Notes: generated by a model not told the origin, from the letters alone. A stretch of 64,000 nt of DNA from Pipra filicauda (GCF_003945595.2 NW_024104350.1:124001-188000); one strand, 5' to 3'. Shown: positions 22,339 to 35,800, counted from the first letter of the stretch. Numbers and translations are program-made.

Positions 22339-25300
22339 ATCCAAGTGCTAAACTGCAACCTAGTGTGGGCAAGGCTGTTTGCTTGGGGGTGGAGGTGACC
22401 AACTTCCTTCCATGCAGGCACCTGGAGCCGAATACTTTGTGATATCTGATGTGCAGGTTGCATGTGGCATATTGGTACATCCCCTCTGACAAGGGGATTC
22501 CCTTTTTTTTTACAAAAAAACCAAAACTGTGTTATCTGTCTATACTTTCTGTTTCAATCAGTTTTTTGCTAACAAACGTGTTCTCCAGAATATTTGCTGC
22601 AGGTCATTAAAAACGTGCCACCAGTTGTTTACACATTCAAAATGAGTGTGGTGGCTCTTCTAGTCTTCACTCCATTTCTGTTTGTGCTTATTGTTTTCTG
22701 ATCCCAGGGAAAGCTGAAAGGACACAGAAGAATGCTTTTGCTTTAACCAAGCTCCCCAAGCTTTGATCAGAGACCTGAGAGGAGGAAAAACGGGTGGCCC
22801 TGCTGATTGTGTCTTTAGGGGCAGAGCTTCTCAGACTGAGGAGATCTCCAGCTACTCAGAGATGTGCAAAACCACGATGTACAAAAATACGGCTCCCTAG
22901 CTGTACCATCAAATGCTTGACCATCAAATGTCACAAACTGAAGCAGAGTGTAGCTGTGAGAGAGGTTAAGTTAGAATCAAGAGTCCCTGGTTTTCATTCT
23001 TCATCGTTCAACAAATTTGGATTAAGACTTTTCCAAAGCTTTGAACAGAGTTTGAGACCTGGCAACTGTCCTCTCTTTGGAGGGAGGTGGTGCTCTGAGT
23101 AGACATTAAAGGAGCTTGGGAATTAAAAGACACCAAGGCACTCCTGGCCTGTGTTCTTAAATGTACACTAATATATGGCTGAATGACATTTTGTGTTCCT
23201 GGGGATAACAGACCCTGAGTGGCAGGAAGAGCAATGTATATATTCCATCAGAAACCTGAAACATGTAAATAGTCAGACAGAAATTGTCAGAGGGATGTGA
23301 GAAACTTGTAAATTAACAACAAATGCAGGAAGGGGAACTCCAGAACAAATACACTGATGTTTTTCACAGCCATGGAGGAGAGTAATCCACTGGTTTAAGA
23401 AACATTTGGTACACTAAACATTAGTGGGGTAACAGGATGAGAGATACTTGGCACTGGCCCACGGAAATATTAACACAAGGCATTTCTTTCATTGTGTTTC
23501 TTTTTCTTTAAATATTTACTTTCTGTGTTTTTCCAGGATGTAGTTTTTCATCCCACATGCATAACAAGCTACCTTTCCAAGAGCTGACTTGGGAGGCACT
23601 CTGAGGGTCACTGGTTTGATTCCAGTAGCTCTTCGTTGGGATTAAGCCTGTTCCATGAGGGAAAAATAGCCATAGCTAACTTTCCTCCCCAGTTCCCAAG
23701 CTCCCCATGCCCCACCACTGTATTTGATAGCCTTTTTGGTGAAGATTGTCAAGGATAAGGTCTGGATGAGTTTGGAAAACAGCAGGTGCTTGCTCTTCCT
23801 CTTTTTCACAGGCTGCAGCATCTAGAAACCAGGTAGAGTTAAGTTCTGTGGCTGCATGGAGTGGGAAGGTGGGTACATATTCCTTTCTCACTTCATTGTA
23901 ATACAGTTCCTTAGGCTTTGGAGGCAGCTTGGGTGGGGTTCAGCCCTGTGAAATTTCGTGGTGTGGAATAAAATCCAGAAACTGGGAAAGGTGCCTTTGA
24001 CAGTGTGTTCATTTTCAGTGTTGGCACACACTGGAGCTTGTAATTCATGCTCTGTGGTTTCTCAGTGCCTTGCAGGAAGACTAGATTGGTGTCTGCACCT
24101 TTGCAAAGGTGTCATTCCTGATTTCTGGTGTGTCAAGAATCATTTTGATGATTTTGATTTGAAGGCCAGGTGAGGGAAGTGTAAGAGGTGGAATTGCCAC
24201 CTGTAAGGTCAGGAATCCGCGCAAGGTTGTCCTTTGTAGTCCTGAGGCTCCACAGCTCCTGAAATGCTCCGTGCTGGGAGAAATGCACCACCGGGTGCTC
24301 GAGGACCCCCCCTCCTTCTTCCCTCCCATCCCCTCCAAAAGGGGAGGTTGAGAGGTGTTGTGGACAGGTCAGTTTTTTGTCAAAATTTTTTGTCAAATCT
24401 GGTGCAAGAGTGGGTGTTGGGAGCGGTGAAAGGGGGAACATTCAATCTGATTGTAAAGTGATTCCCTACATATTGACAAATCTTTGATGAGAGCATTGTT
24501 CCACAGGGCTAGTTGATATTTTTCAGAGCAAAAATGTTCTTTGTATATATACATTTTTTATATTTTGTATATATACATATATTTCTATTTTTGTATTTTT
24601 ATATTTTGTATATAATTTTTTTTTTTCACTTTCAGGGAGATTCAAACCTGACTTAACAAATGTAGATATTACTGATTTAGTTGAGCAATAAAACACTGCT
24701 TGTGCTAAGACTGGAAAATAAGTGAAAGACAAATAAACACATGAGAAGTACATTAATTAATACTAATTCCAGCATTCTTTATCCATCTCATATCTCATAG
24801 AGGGCAAAAAGGTGGATAAAAGAAAGGACTGCAAATGTATTTTAACTCTACAGGGGGATTTCTTCTTTTCTGTTTTCCATTTCATATGCATCCCATAAAG
24901 GTTGCAAGATAATCAAGTCCTTTCTTCTTTTAGGTTTATGGACAATTCCAAAAGGAATAGCAGCAGTGGTTTAGCTGATTGAAAGCTGAACACTGTGATG
25001 TTCAGAGCAGGTGGAAATGTGCCCTGGGAACAACCACGAACATTCATTTACCAGCACTCAGTAACTCCAATTTCTGACTCATCCTCCTTTTGGATCCTTC
25101 TTTACTTGCAAAGCATGTCTTCCTTCATAAAAATGTCTGTGGCAGGAGGAACAGAATGATACCATAACATTTTGGATTTAAAATTGCATTTGAGATAATA
25201 AAATATTCCGAAATGATTTAAAACACTTTTAGCACAAACAATGGAAAAGGAAAAGCAAGTATGTCTTTATTATTTATATGTAGCTATTATCTTGCTTCTC

Positions 25301-26149
25301 ACCAGGATATCTACTGAGTTATAAATTTGAGGCATGACTTCAGAATACTCCTGTTCTATGCCAGCCCTTGTGCCCCTGTGATTTCTAGCTGGCAGGATCT
25401 GCTGCCACCCCAGGTGGACACCCCAGTCTACAAAGTGGAAACACACAGGAGAAAACTATATTGCTGAAAGAAAAATTACAATATAGGTTAGAACTTGACT
25501 GTCACTTGGGAAGGACATAAGGAAATAAACAATTCTAAATTCTGTTTTCTTAAAAAGTGTGAATTCTACTCCCAGCTCATTTTGAGCTACATGCTGAGCA
25601 CACGTTAGAACATCTCTACAGGACTGATTGAATCATTATTTCATACATCTATGGAAGTTGGAACTGTAAATCCAAACCGAAACTCCATTTTATTTTGTGT
25701 GCAAGTGATGCAACTTTTAGCATAAATTGAATGCTATTTTTTGTCTTTGATTGTTATTGGGCTCTATTCGGACCATATGTAGAGAACCTACAGCATCCTA
25801 AATATAAACCCTACAGACACTGACAGGAGGAAGGATTGAAGAATGTGCCAATAGGCACGAGAAGACTAATCACTGTCAGGAGGAGCAGGAAAAGTTTACA
25901 GAACCAGATTCCTCGACTTTTTCCCATAATAAATTGAGTCAGTCTCCCAGGCTGCCATCCACTTATCCCCTTTTCTTCCATGGGAAATTGTCTCTGGGAA
26001 AAAAGGATCTTTCTTAATGCAAATTATAAAAACCATCAAGAAAATAATCTCACCCTTAGCCATCATCGACAGGCACTGCTTTTCTGCAGTATTTTTTGAT
26101 GTTGTTTGCATGCTGGTGTTGCCAAACCATCTGCATTCTGATACAGGCA
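22339..26149. other. No gene recognised
   Basis: Single-copy sequence. The A/T-rich tract at 24540-24626 is listed separately. No exon or transposon recognised. Confidence 0.5.
24540..24626. repeat. T/A-rich low-complexity tract
   Basis: Interleaved TATATA and TTTTT runs, almost free of G and C, ending in a run of 11-12 T. Confidence 0.85.
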
Positions 26150-26520
26150 GCTTGTGAATGTCAAGCTAATTAGCCAAGGCTAATGTCTGGTTTCCTGTAG
26201 AGAGCTTTTGTGGAGTAATTACCTTCCTCGAGGTCAAACTGCTGTAATTACAGGTCTTTAATTAATCGAGATAAACAGTCTTTGAATCCTTGCAGTGAGA
26301 CAACCAATCACTCTAATGGACTTTTATCTTAACCTACAACAATAGCGTATTTTGATAGGTGATAGCGATGCTTTGTATGAGATCTAAAGAGTATGAGCTT
26401 TCACTAAAGCCATAAAAATTATTAACATTCTATTAAAGTCTCTGCCCAGGCTTATGAGCAAAGTCATTGTTACCTGTTTCTCAGTGTAGACATTCATATT
26501 TAAATAAAGCAGCAAGTAGG
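26150..26520. promoter_or_regulatory. Candidate conserved noncoding regulatory element
   Basis: This block has a high density of homeodomain-type cores: a perfect palindrome GCTAATTAGC at 26165-26174, a reverse copy GGCTAAT close by, GTAATTACC near 26215, the palindrome CTGTAATTACAG at 26242-26253, and TTTAATTAATCGAG followed by ATAAACA, a forkhead-like site. Such clustering is typical of developmental enhancers, but conservation cannot be judged from one sequence. No open frame or splice signal supports an exon. Confidence 0.3.
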
Positions 26521-27078
26521 TCTTCCAACGGAATTATATGCACATGAGTAAGAGGAGCAAGAAGGAAGTATTCTCACCCTAATTTCTCACTCTCTGTCTG
26601 GTTTTATTCCTTTTTTTTTTAAAGTAAGATCAAATTGTTTTTAGAAATAACCTTCCAAAGAGCCAGTTTCTCTTACTTATGTGTTTTCCTTCCTCTGTGT
26701 CCCCTTTGTTCCTCACACCTCTCCCTGAGGCTGATATTTTGGTCTACTATGAGAAATCTGGCAAATGTTTCTTCACCTAACTGCATTATTTCTAAGGCTG
26801 ATTCTCAGTAGGATTTCCTCCTCAGAAACGAAACTGTTATTTGCTTTATCCCCTTTCCTCCTGCACTCTGGTGAATAAAATGTCCAAAATAACATCCCAT
26901 TTTATGAGAAATAACCACCCTACTTCCAGTATACTGAGGGCCTACTCTGATGAATAAAATGAAATGGAGTGTGAAAGGAAATTAATGGAGGCTTGATCCC
27001 CATTATCTTCTTCTTAAGACTTCAGCTTAGCTTTGGAGTGCATAACAAGTTTAGGTAACATATTTCCCTGATTTAAGA

Positions 27079-27143
27079 AGTAGTATATATTACTAGAATA
27101 CTAGTAGTATTACATTACTGCTAGTAGTAATATATTACTAGAA
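27079..27143. repeat. Duplicated near-palindrome of TAGTA/TACTA type
   Basis: AGTAGTATATATTACTAGA (27079-27097) recurs with a one-base insertion at about 27124-27143. Each copy is nearly self-complementary, so the pair could fold as separate or joint hairpins. Confidence 0.7.
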
Positions 27144-27313
27144 ACACATGTAAGTTTTGTTTGAGTTTCTGCAACAGATCAAAACCAATATTCGGGAACA
27201 ACTTTCAGAGCAACAACTTCCCAACACAGAAGAAAAGAATATCCATAGTTCAGCTTTCACTTAATTGATTTTTTTATATCTAAGCAATTGAATTTGCATA
27301 CCCCTGTTTGCTT

Positions 27314-27512
27314 GGGGCTTTTGGGGGGAGAGGGTGTGGGGTGATTTTTTCTGGTTTTTTTTTTGTTTGTTTGTTTGTTTTTTGTTTTTTTTTGTTTTTT
27401 GTGTGTGTGTGTGTGTTTTGTTTTGATTGGAGTTTTTTGTTTGCTTGGGGTTTTTTGAGGGTTTTTTTGTGACTTGTTTTGTTTTTTGTTTTTTTTGTCT
27501 TTTTTTTTCAAA
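27314..27512 (+). repeat. G-quadruplex motif followed by G/T-rich tract
   Basis: Four G runs (27314-27317, 27323-27328, 27332-27334, 27338-27341) with loops of 3-5 bases satisfy a classical quadruplex pattern. They lead into about 170 bases of TTTG/TTTTG-rich sequence including a (GT)8 stretch at 27401-27416. Confidence 0.8.
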
Positions 27513-30056
27513 TAAACCAGGACTGTAACAGTTAGAGCTTTACAGTAAATTAATTACTGCTTAAAACACAGCACGGTGAACTCTAGAAAGGTAACTCATG
27601 ACTAAACCTTATTCAGCATCAGAAAGAATTATACTTCACATAAGGAACTAGTTTGGCAGGGATTTGGTAGTCATGTATATAAAGTGACAAGAACAGCTCT
27701 TCAGTTTTATTAATTTTACATACATGGCACACACTGTGAATCTACTCTTCTTGCTTTTTGTGAGCCCTGACTCCCACTGGGCCCATGTGTTATCATGCAG
27801 TGGTAACACTGCACCACGTCACCAAGGTAGTGACACCAGTAGGGACTAATAAGGGTTAAATGAACTCTTATTAACCAAGTAGCTACACATTTATATCCCT
27901 TTTTCCAAACTCTGAACAAAAACCTGACTTTTCATCTACATATCTGCACACATACATTTGTGATTGAGAAATATCAAAAATTTCTCTCATTTGATCTCTG
28001 CCACTGGAGTATCTGTTCATGAAGACCAGTGGAAAGGCCATGCCCATCTCTAAGACATCAAGCAACACAAATACTATTTGCCATGCTGGCACCAAGGGTT
28101 CTCTCTGTGACAAGACTCAGAAAGGTCAGGGTGTACATGAAGCAATGTTGGAAGATGTTCTTGAAGTGCTGAGTTGTTTTGGGTGGTATTGTGTCTGTCT
28201 GACTACAGTCAGGCAAAGTTTATAATGCAGATAACTTCCAACGAGGTAGTCACCCCACTCTTTTTACAGCCAGTATGTATCAAGTCCATATTCACTGAGT
28301 AGTGGAGAATGAATTAGTCCTTTTTAAAGTAGCTTCTCAAGTAGTATTACCTGCAGAGGGCTCATTTATCTCTGTTATGAGTAAAAGAACCATAGAGACA
28401 ACGCTGTCAGCATGGATGGAGACAGAGGTGGTGGAAGCCCTACCCCTCCTCTACCAGCAACAGCAAAGCATCTTCTGTGACTGCTTTTCGTAGCTTCAGC
28501 GTTCTGTGGGATACCGGGAACTCTTCTGCATTTACCCTTTGGCAGTGCTTCTCCATTCCAGTGCTCTGGCAGAGTTATGCAGCCTCATGCTGGGGACATA
28601 TTACATCCACATTACTTTAAAGTTCCCTAAAGTTGCCAGCACAGGCTCTGTGCCTTTCTAAATGTGCATTGTTCTACAGCAGCTGTCCTGTTCCAGCCTT
28701 TCACAAGCTATGTAATGTGGTGACTCTTCTGCACTCCTTCTCCTTCCCACCCTCTATAAGCTTTCAGTCACTGACAATATATTCAAAACAAAAGTATTTG
28801 AGAAATTAAAAACAGAATTATATCCTCGAGACCAGGATCCAGAACCCAGTTGTAAATGAAATATCTAGTTGCCTTTATAGCATTAAAGTGATATAACAGT
28901 AAATAAGATTTCTCGTTTAAAGGGTGATTCATGTGCCAGGGCAGACTGGAAGGCACATGCACAGTGACCCGATTTGGGTAGGAAGCAAAGTGCTAAAATG
29001 TTTCAGTCTCAGACACATGCAGAAGTTTGGCCCCCTGAGATAAGTTACTGGGACTTTTAAAGGGGCAGGGATCTGAGGCAGGGGGCAAAGAGAGGAAACC
29101 ACACAGCAGCACCCACGATAAGAAGAAATAGGCTTCATTATGAAGACCTGCCAAGAGAAGGATATTTTGCACATGACAAATCTGATCTATCCATGGCAGA
29201 AAACTTCTCTTGTCCTTCAGTGACAGGGCATGAAGCACTGACCACAGTTCTGCTATTGCAGAATTAATTCCAGCATTTTCCATTTTAAAGGCAAATTCCC
29301 AGACTATTTCATCCAGAAGCAGCTGAAAAGCTCATACAGTGATGAAATAGAATCTGTAATTTCTATCCATCTGCCTGCTGGCAAAAGCAAGAACCTCACT
29401 AATTGTACAGACCCATGAATATTTTATAGTATTTTACAGTATTCTTTTAACCCAAATATGCCTGTGACTCTGTGGCTCTCTAGAGAACCCTGGGAAAACA
29501 CAGAAAAAGTAGACCCACAAGCAGCCAGGTAACTCCAATGACTTACTGTTATTAATATGGGAAGGTTAATGTTTAATAGTTACAGCAACAATTAACTGAG
29601 GGATGAACTGGAACTGACTCCTTACACCTGCTCCAGCTTTCCCTGCATTGCTGGGACACTAACACATTCTCTCATCCTCACTTTGCACTTTCCTATCTCC
29701 CAAAGGGAGACTTTTTCCACTTCTGGAAGTTTGGTGGAAGGTGTTCTACGTGCAATGTATCACTTTGAAAAATGTGGTGATTCACTTTCTGGAAGCAGAA
29801 GTCCTTTTGTTTGACATTAAAACAGTGTCAGGATAAGGCATTTTTAAGCTGATAGACACTTTTAGTCATAATTCACAGTTGAAGAAAGAAAACACTAGTA
29901 AAACACATCTTTCTAGTATATGGATGTGAAAACTCAGAGTTCTATTTGAAAGCTGTGCATGCTTCCTTGAGCTTCCCCTTTAGACAGTTCACTTGAAATC
30001 ATCCAGTTGAGTCACATTTGCATTTAGCTTTGTATTGTATTAAATACTTGTCCTGT

Positions 30057-30130
30057 ATCAACAATACATATAAGGACACCAGGATAAGGACATCAACATA
30101 AAGATATCAACAATACATATAAGGACATAA
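30057..30130 (+). repeat. Imperfect direct duplication of a ~25-bp unit
   Basis: The segment starting ATCAACAATACATATAAGG occurs at about 30057 and again at about 30105, with related GGACAT/ATCAACAT fragments between. It looks like a local tandem duplication with decay. Confidence 0.7.
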
Positions 30131-30316
30131 GGCTGCCTCCCTTCAAGTCTCAGATTCTTTTAGAGCCATTTGAAGGTAGGGTTTTTTACTTCTCCATGAA
30201 AAGATAGCTCTATCACAAGCTTCTTCCTGCTGATAAGCTAGTCCTTGAAGATGCTTTGAGTAAACAGGACACTTTCATGGATACCAGACTAATATTTTAC
30301 TTAAAATATATGGTGA

Positions 30317-30431
30317 GGGTTGGGAGGGTGGTTTGGGGTTTTTGTTTTTGTTTTTGTTTTTTCAGGGGTGGTGGTGGGTTTTCCATTTGTTTGTTTAGTT
30401 GTTGTTCATTGGGGTTTTTTTTAAAGCCACG
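30317..30431. repeat. G/T-rich low-complexity tract
   Basis: TTTTTG repeats and GGGGTTTTTTT blocks, like the tracts near 1010 and 27350. Confidence 0.85.
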
Positions 30432-31259
30432 GAAAAAAAACCCATACATTCACAGTTTTGGTTGTGTAACAAATATTTCCTGGCAGAAGTATTAAATTAG
30501 TAAACTTGATGCTCACTGCCTAGTGAATTGTAATGTTCTCAGTGTTTTTCCTGAATATCCCAAAGTTCTAAGAAAATTTGCTTCATTCAAAAAAGAAGTG
30601 AGTTGTGAAAATTGTTATCTTCCCGAAGTCAGTATTTATTTGGAGAGCTAAAACTTAATTTGTGTTTAGTCACACCTGCCAGAATGACCCTCTGAAGCTC
30701 ACACCACCCCAGAAGAGTGTGTTTGAAAACCTTCCAGGGTTTGGCTGAGGACTCCATCAATCATGGGAACGATAAGAGAGCTGACAGGCTTGCTTGGCCC
30801 TTCTGGTATTCCCTTCCCTTCTCTCGTCTTGAAGCAAGGTCTTTAAAAATGCACTAGCTGTTTTTGGGGAAGAGGGACCTGAAAAGCATTTTGAAACTGT
30901 TGTTTTGAGAGTGGGTTAGAGGTTGGAAAGGCACTATCACTAACAAAACACATGGAACATGGCCCTGTTTCATAATCAAAAAAGAGGAAAAGAGGCCAGC
31001 TATTGAGAATGCTGCAATTAAAAACAAAAGCTGAAACAATAGCTTTGGGCAAATGTGATGTTGTCAGTGAACATCCTGCTTTGCCAGCAATCCACATGGA
31101 GTGGGACAGCAATGAAAGGTCCCAAATCAGAAACAACGCTGAGCAAAAGGTGCTGCTCCAGCTGGGATAGTCCTGGTCTGCCTCCAGTGGGCAGGCTGGA
31201 GCCAGGAGGTGAGGGAGAAGCCGCGTTGACAGAGACCCTACCAGAGTGTTTTCCCAGTA

Positions 31260-31520
31260 GCCTGCCATGGGGAAGTGTCAGACAGCTTCCAAGAAACATC
31301 TCTCTCTCTGGGCGGGCCACCCCAGCACCACACAGCAGTTTATTGCACAGGGCTGCAAAGTTCAAAGGAATCTCTGGGAAAGGGGAACTGTGGCTCGCAG
31401 CGCTGAGCCCAATCTGCTCCACCACACATGGCTAAAGTACACACTATCAGTAATCACGGGGAGGACCTCCCTGAAGCACAAATGGCAGCAGGGGTACTAC
31501 CCTTCTATAAATATCCTGAG
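31260..31520 (-). mobile_element. Possible LTR remnant
   Basis: On the minus strand a TATTTATA box (31505-31513) is followed about 165 bases later by CAATAAACTGCTG, with AATAAA at 31339-31344. That polyadenylation context is typical of retroviral R regions. GC-rich U5-like sequence then runs to about 31260. Neither terminus nor a target duplication could be placed, so this may be chance. Confidence 0.25.
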
Positions 31521-31529
31521 AAATAGCAG

Positions 31530-34500
31530 AGTTTCCCTTTCCAGTTGCCTGAGTGACTCCACCTCCTTTGATAGCTTGCAAATGTTCCCTAGGCTTTGGT
31601 AGTTACCACCGTGGAGTGTGCCGGAGATCAAAAACAAGTGCATGAGAAAAGGCAGCTAAACACAATAAGCATGGGTTGAATTGCACGCAGTAGGAACTGT
31701 TTTAGGGTTGTGGTTCTGTCCCTTCCCTTTTTTTCCATCATCCTAATCCCTTTCCTGTTTCAGTTACATTCTGATTTCCTATACTCAGAGCAACCTAATG
31801 CCAGATACAGTTCTCAGCCCTGAGGAATTAAAACCATACCCACAAACTGGTAAAGGACAGATCCCGCCTGGCCCTTTCTTCCTGCTGCAGACAGCAGTGA
31901 AGTAAAATCCAAGAAAAGCCTCCAAGCCAACCCAACACCACCCCAAAACCTCGATGGCATCCAAGCAATCTTTGTAGGTCTGCATATTCAGTTCTGAGCT
32001 CTGGGTTTGGTTGATGATGGTCACAGTCCATATAAGAATTTGCCCTGATACCTTTCCGCTAACCATTGGAAAATCTGGTTTAGACTTCATAGAATTCTGT
32101 GAACCCAGACCTCTTCAAAATTATACAAAGCACAAATAAAGCATGAAAAATACATATAAGGGCCCTTGAGAAGTAGAAACTGCAAGAATTTCCCCTGGAA
32201 AATAGGATCTTTGTTCCATAATGTAAAGAGAGGTAGGAAAATTCAGTAACTACGTTGCATCTACATTATAAAATTTAAATCAGACAGCTCATGTGTTAAA
32301 AATCAGGAGAAAAAAAAGAAAAATTCCTTCTTCTTGTTCATGTGCCTGGAAATAGTTCAGCTGATGGATAAAACTTACAAATAGGTATAAGAACTGGCCT
32401 GCTAAGGATACACCATGAATACTGGCATTCCCTTACCAGTGTGACTGCCTGAAATTTAACATGGAAAAATCACTGCTAGAAGTAGTGTTCAAGTCTTACA
32501 CTATCCTAAGAGATGACATTCACCTGAATTAAAAAGCAACCCACTTCCTACTGAAAGCGGCATTAGCCTCCTTAGACGGGGATTTAAACTACTTAAAGGA
32601 CCTGTGATGGCCATGAAAAAAGCTTGTATTTGGGGAAATGGATGGCTGCTGCCTCCTGCTCTAGGTCAAGTTTGACTGAATGTACCTCTACAGGTCATGC
32701 AGCTCATCCAGTTCATTTTTAATAGTTTGAGGGATGGAATAAATTTGTAGTCACACTGCATTTCTGCAGGGGAAAGGAGGAAAGAAAACACACCTTCATC
32801 AAAAACTCTGGTAAAATGTAACAGAGGCCTTTCTGAATTAACCTTGAGCAACAGGGGATTATGTTCTTACAGAATAGGAAAATTCAGGAGTCTTATGAAA
32901 GGATATTATCCCTTTCCATAAAATCATATCACATTACTACAAAACCGAGGTCATGCTCAGCACAAGAAATCGTTTCTGTCATGGGGATTAAGTAAAAGGG
33001 TTGGGTGATTTTTCAGATCAGAAACTCCTCCAGAGTTTTGGACAACATTTGAAATCTGAAAGTATTCCTTTTTCTGCCTGGGGCAAAAAGGCAAGCAGAA
33101 TTTCCTGAAGGTACCTTTACTTCTGGAATTCTGGGGACAAGCAGCATACAGTCATCAGGACAACAGTTAATAAGGGAAATCTCCAATATTAGTGGCAAGA
33201 ACAGCCCTTTCAAGCCTTTTGCCTGCCATGCCAATGTAAAATCTTTCAAGAGCAGAAAAGGTGATTTCACGCTGACCTTGAACCTATCTCTGAATCCAAG
33301 CTCCAGTTTTGCCTAAAATATAGTAGTGAACGTACTCCAAGTTTGCCTATCAGACCCCAATGCCTTCCACATGGTATGCAGGTGTGGTAGATCATTAGGG
33401 AGAGGCTATGACAAAAATAGGCTTGTTAAATATCCCTTTCGTTTGGTACATCCTACTGAACAATCACAGAGACACACTAAAGTTATCACAGAAGTTATTA
33501 TATACTTGCACAATAAACATCGCTTACACAAAGTGTAAGTGGAACACATCTTATTATCAGTCTTTGAGCAATCTTTCTAACACAGCCAAACCTTTTTATC
33601 ATGTCCACATATCACATCATATTTAGCAGAAAAAAAAAAAAAGGTGGCAGATGCCAGAGGTCACTTCCTGGGAAAACAGTTCTTTTTGGCTCTGTTTTTA
33701 TACCCTCAAGCTATATAACTTAGAAGCACATTTAAAACTCTACCCACTGCCATACTTTATCTACGCCAGAATTATCTATGCTAATGATGTAATTTAATCA
33801 TTGTTGCCGAAAAAGTAGTTTTTCAAACACGTTCAGAAAACAGCTTTGCTAATATGAACACTGGCTGCCCAAACATCTCCTCTACCGAGTTCACAAAAAC
33901 TGCAGGGTGACAGGGAAATTCGTTATGAGACCTTTATTCCTCCAGTACAAGACTGTGATTCTCCTCATATTAGAGGATACCTTAAGATGCACATTTCATT
34001 CATATGTCCAAGGTATAAATTCTTTATTCACCATTACAAAAATCAAGAAAATTTTTAGGCAGGCTTCTCAAAGGATGACAAACTTCAATGTATATACAGA
34101 AAACATGATCTGCTGAACAGAGCTGAAGTAAAGCACATTTAAAGACTCAGCAATGCTTACAATTATGCAGTCTATAAGGCTTAATTAGGCTTGTTGAAGT
34201 CTTAAAATCAGACGGTGCATAAATGTTTGTTGGATAAGAAACTTACACTTCATATTTAACATAAGACATCTCCAAAGCTTCCCAGGCTTTGGTTGCACTT
34301 GTACTTTTTCAAATAAATTTGACCAGTGTTGTTTTGGTTGTTATTTCTGCTTGACTCATGGTCTTTGAAATAAATACTGTAAAGGAACTGAAATTCTATA
34401 ATCATTTCCCCCTTCTTTTATATCGCTTCAGTACTTAAAAAAGATAGAGTTGATAAAAACATCGAGGCCTTCTAAGGTTTCCTGCAGACATACTTTACAG

Positions 34501-35599
34501 GTTTGATCATGATGTATTTTTCAGGTACAGTTACTCTTTCCCTCAGTGACTCTGATGTTATCTTGATTCCTGTTGTGAACTCTTATCTCTGAGGGATGAA
34601 ATATCAGTTGATCACCTTGCAAGAATTACATGCTCTGTCTTTCCATTAAGTGAACCCAGTTATGACTTCTACCTTGTGAATGACCTTCTAACACGGAAAC
34701 AGCATATGGGAAGTGAATGGAATTAAAAGCTTTATCTTCAATTAATGCTAGTAAAAGAAAATAAATTAGATGCACCAACAGCTGTAGTTTACCTGCCTTA
34801 ATTCTAACTTTACCATCTAGTATGCCTTTTTTTGAAGGAGTCATTGCATTCAGAAAAATCTAATTTATCTTTGAATGAAAGTATACACTTACAGAGAAGA
34901 TGCTAACTGAGCCACAAAATCTAGACCAAGGAGAATCACGCTGTAGAAAACCTGCTAGCTGGGTGTTTGGGTACAGGCATCCTGTTGTGATGGCACTGCT
35001 CTGACCTCAGGGTGGATTTCACCAGCATGAGAAAAAAAAAAATGACCTACAGATCAAACCTACTGTTTTTAAATTTCTTTTCACTACTGCAATTTATAGC
35101 ATGTTTAGAAATTCAGTAAAAATTTATTCCATTACATTTTGCCTGTGAATCTTTTCTCTGTTAAAACCAAGTGTCCTTTTCCTCATGATCTGACAAGAGC
35201 ACTTTGGAACAGCAGTGAACACCCTGGTCAAAGTGTATTAACATCAGTATTTCATGTGAACAGTACAGAAGAGAGTAAGGGAGGATGTGAGTTTGATTTG
35301 TGGCAGAACACAGGAGTCATATGTGGAGCCCAGATATCCCTGGGACAGATGCAGAGGGACTAGCACAGGTTCATTTTGCACGCTCCTTTGCTTCCTGTGG
35401 TCAACAAAAGAAATGCCACTTTCTGGAGCAAGTCCCAGCACCAGGCTCAGCAAAGGGAGCAAGTCCTGGGAATTGCCTGGTCTGTGATAACCTGGAGACA
35501 ACACATGTCCTATACCAGACTATTCTGACTTTTAAAAAATCTGATTTTTTTTTATTAAAAGATGAATGGTGGCTTTTTATTGCTTTGGTGTGAGTAACA
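31530..35599. other. No gene recognised
   Basis: Single-copy AT-rich sequence, including a short A run near 33630. The 33720-34260 part has the look of noncoding conserved DNA but no specific motif. Confidence 0.5.
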
Positions 35600-35800
35600 G
35601 CCTTTTCTGTCTCTCCTGCAGTCCCTCAGGGCCATTAGGAGACCCCCGGATGAGGATTGCTAAATAAGCAGTAATTATTCTTCCTATGATGGCCATACAG
35701 CTGCAGCCTCAGCAGCTGTAAATGCCTTCTGTGAAACTCTTACTCAGCAGGCTGCTCATTTAAAATCTTTACTCCTGATGCAGTGTTCTAAATGCATACG
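35600..35800 (+). other. Candidate splice acceptor with short downstream frame
   Basis: A strong pyrimidine tract ending in CTCCTGCAG at about 35613-35621 looks like a vertebrate 3' splice site. Downstream, two of the three phases stay open for only about 14 codons before TAA, giving either SLRAIRRPPDEDC or PSGPLGDPRMRIAK. The following 150 bases (TAATTATT and several CAGCTG E-boxes) look more like regulatory DNA. I cannot link it to a known gene, so a terminal exon is only a possibility. Confidence 0.2.

Larger units (their letters stand above)
26521..31259. other. No gene recognised; several simple repeats
   Basis: Single-copy sequence interrupted by a palindromic repeat at 27079-27143, G-rich and G/T-rich tracts at 27314-27512 and 30317-30431, and a short tandem duplication at 30057-30130, each listed separately. 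Confidence 0.5.

Noticed and set aside
31018..31435. Pair of opposite-strand frames of 126 and 135 codons as a possible gene
   Set aside because: No recognisable domain, no splice context, and full overlap on opposite strands; better seen as GC-richer noncoding DNA or an LTR remnant.
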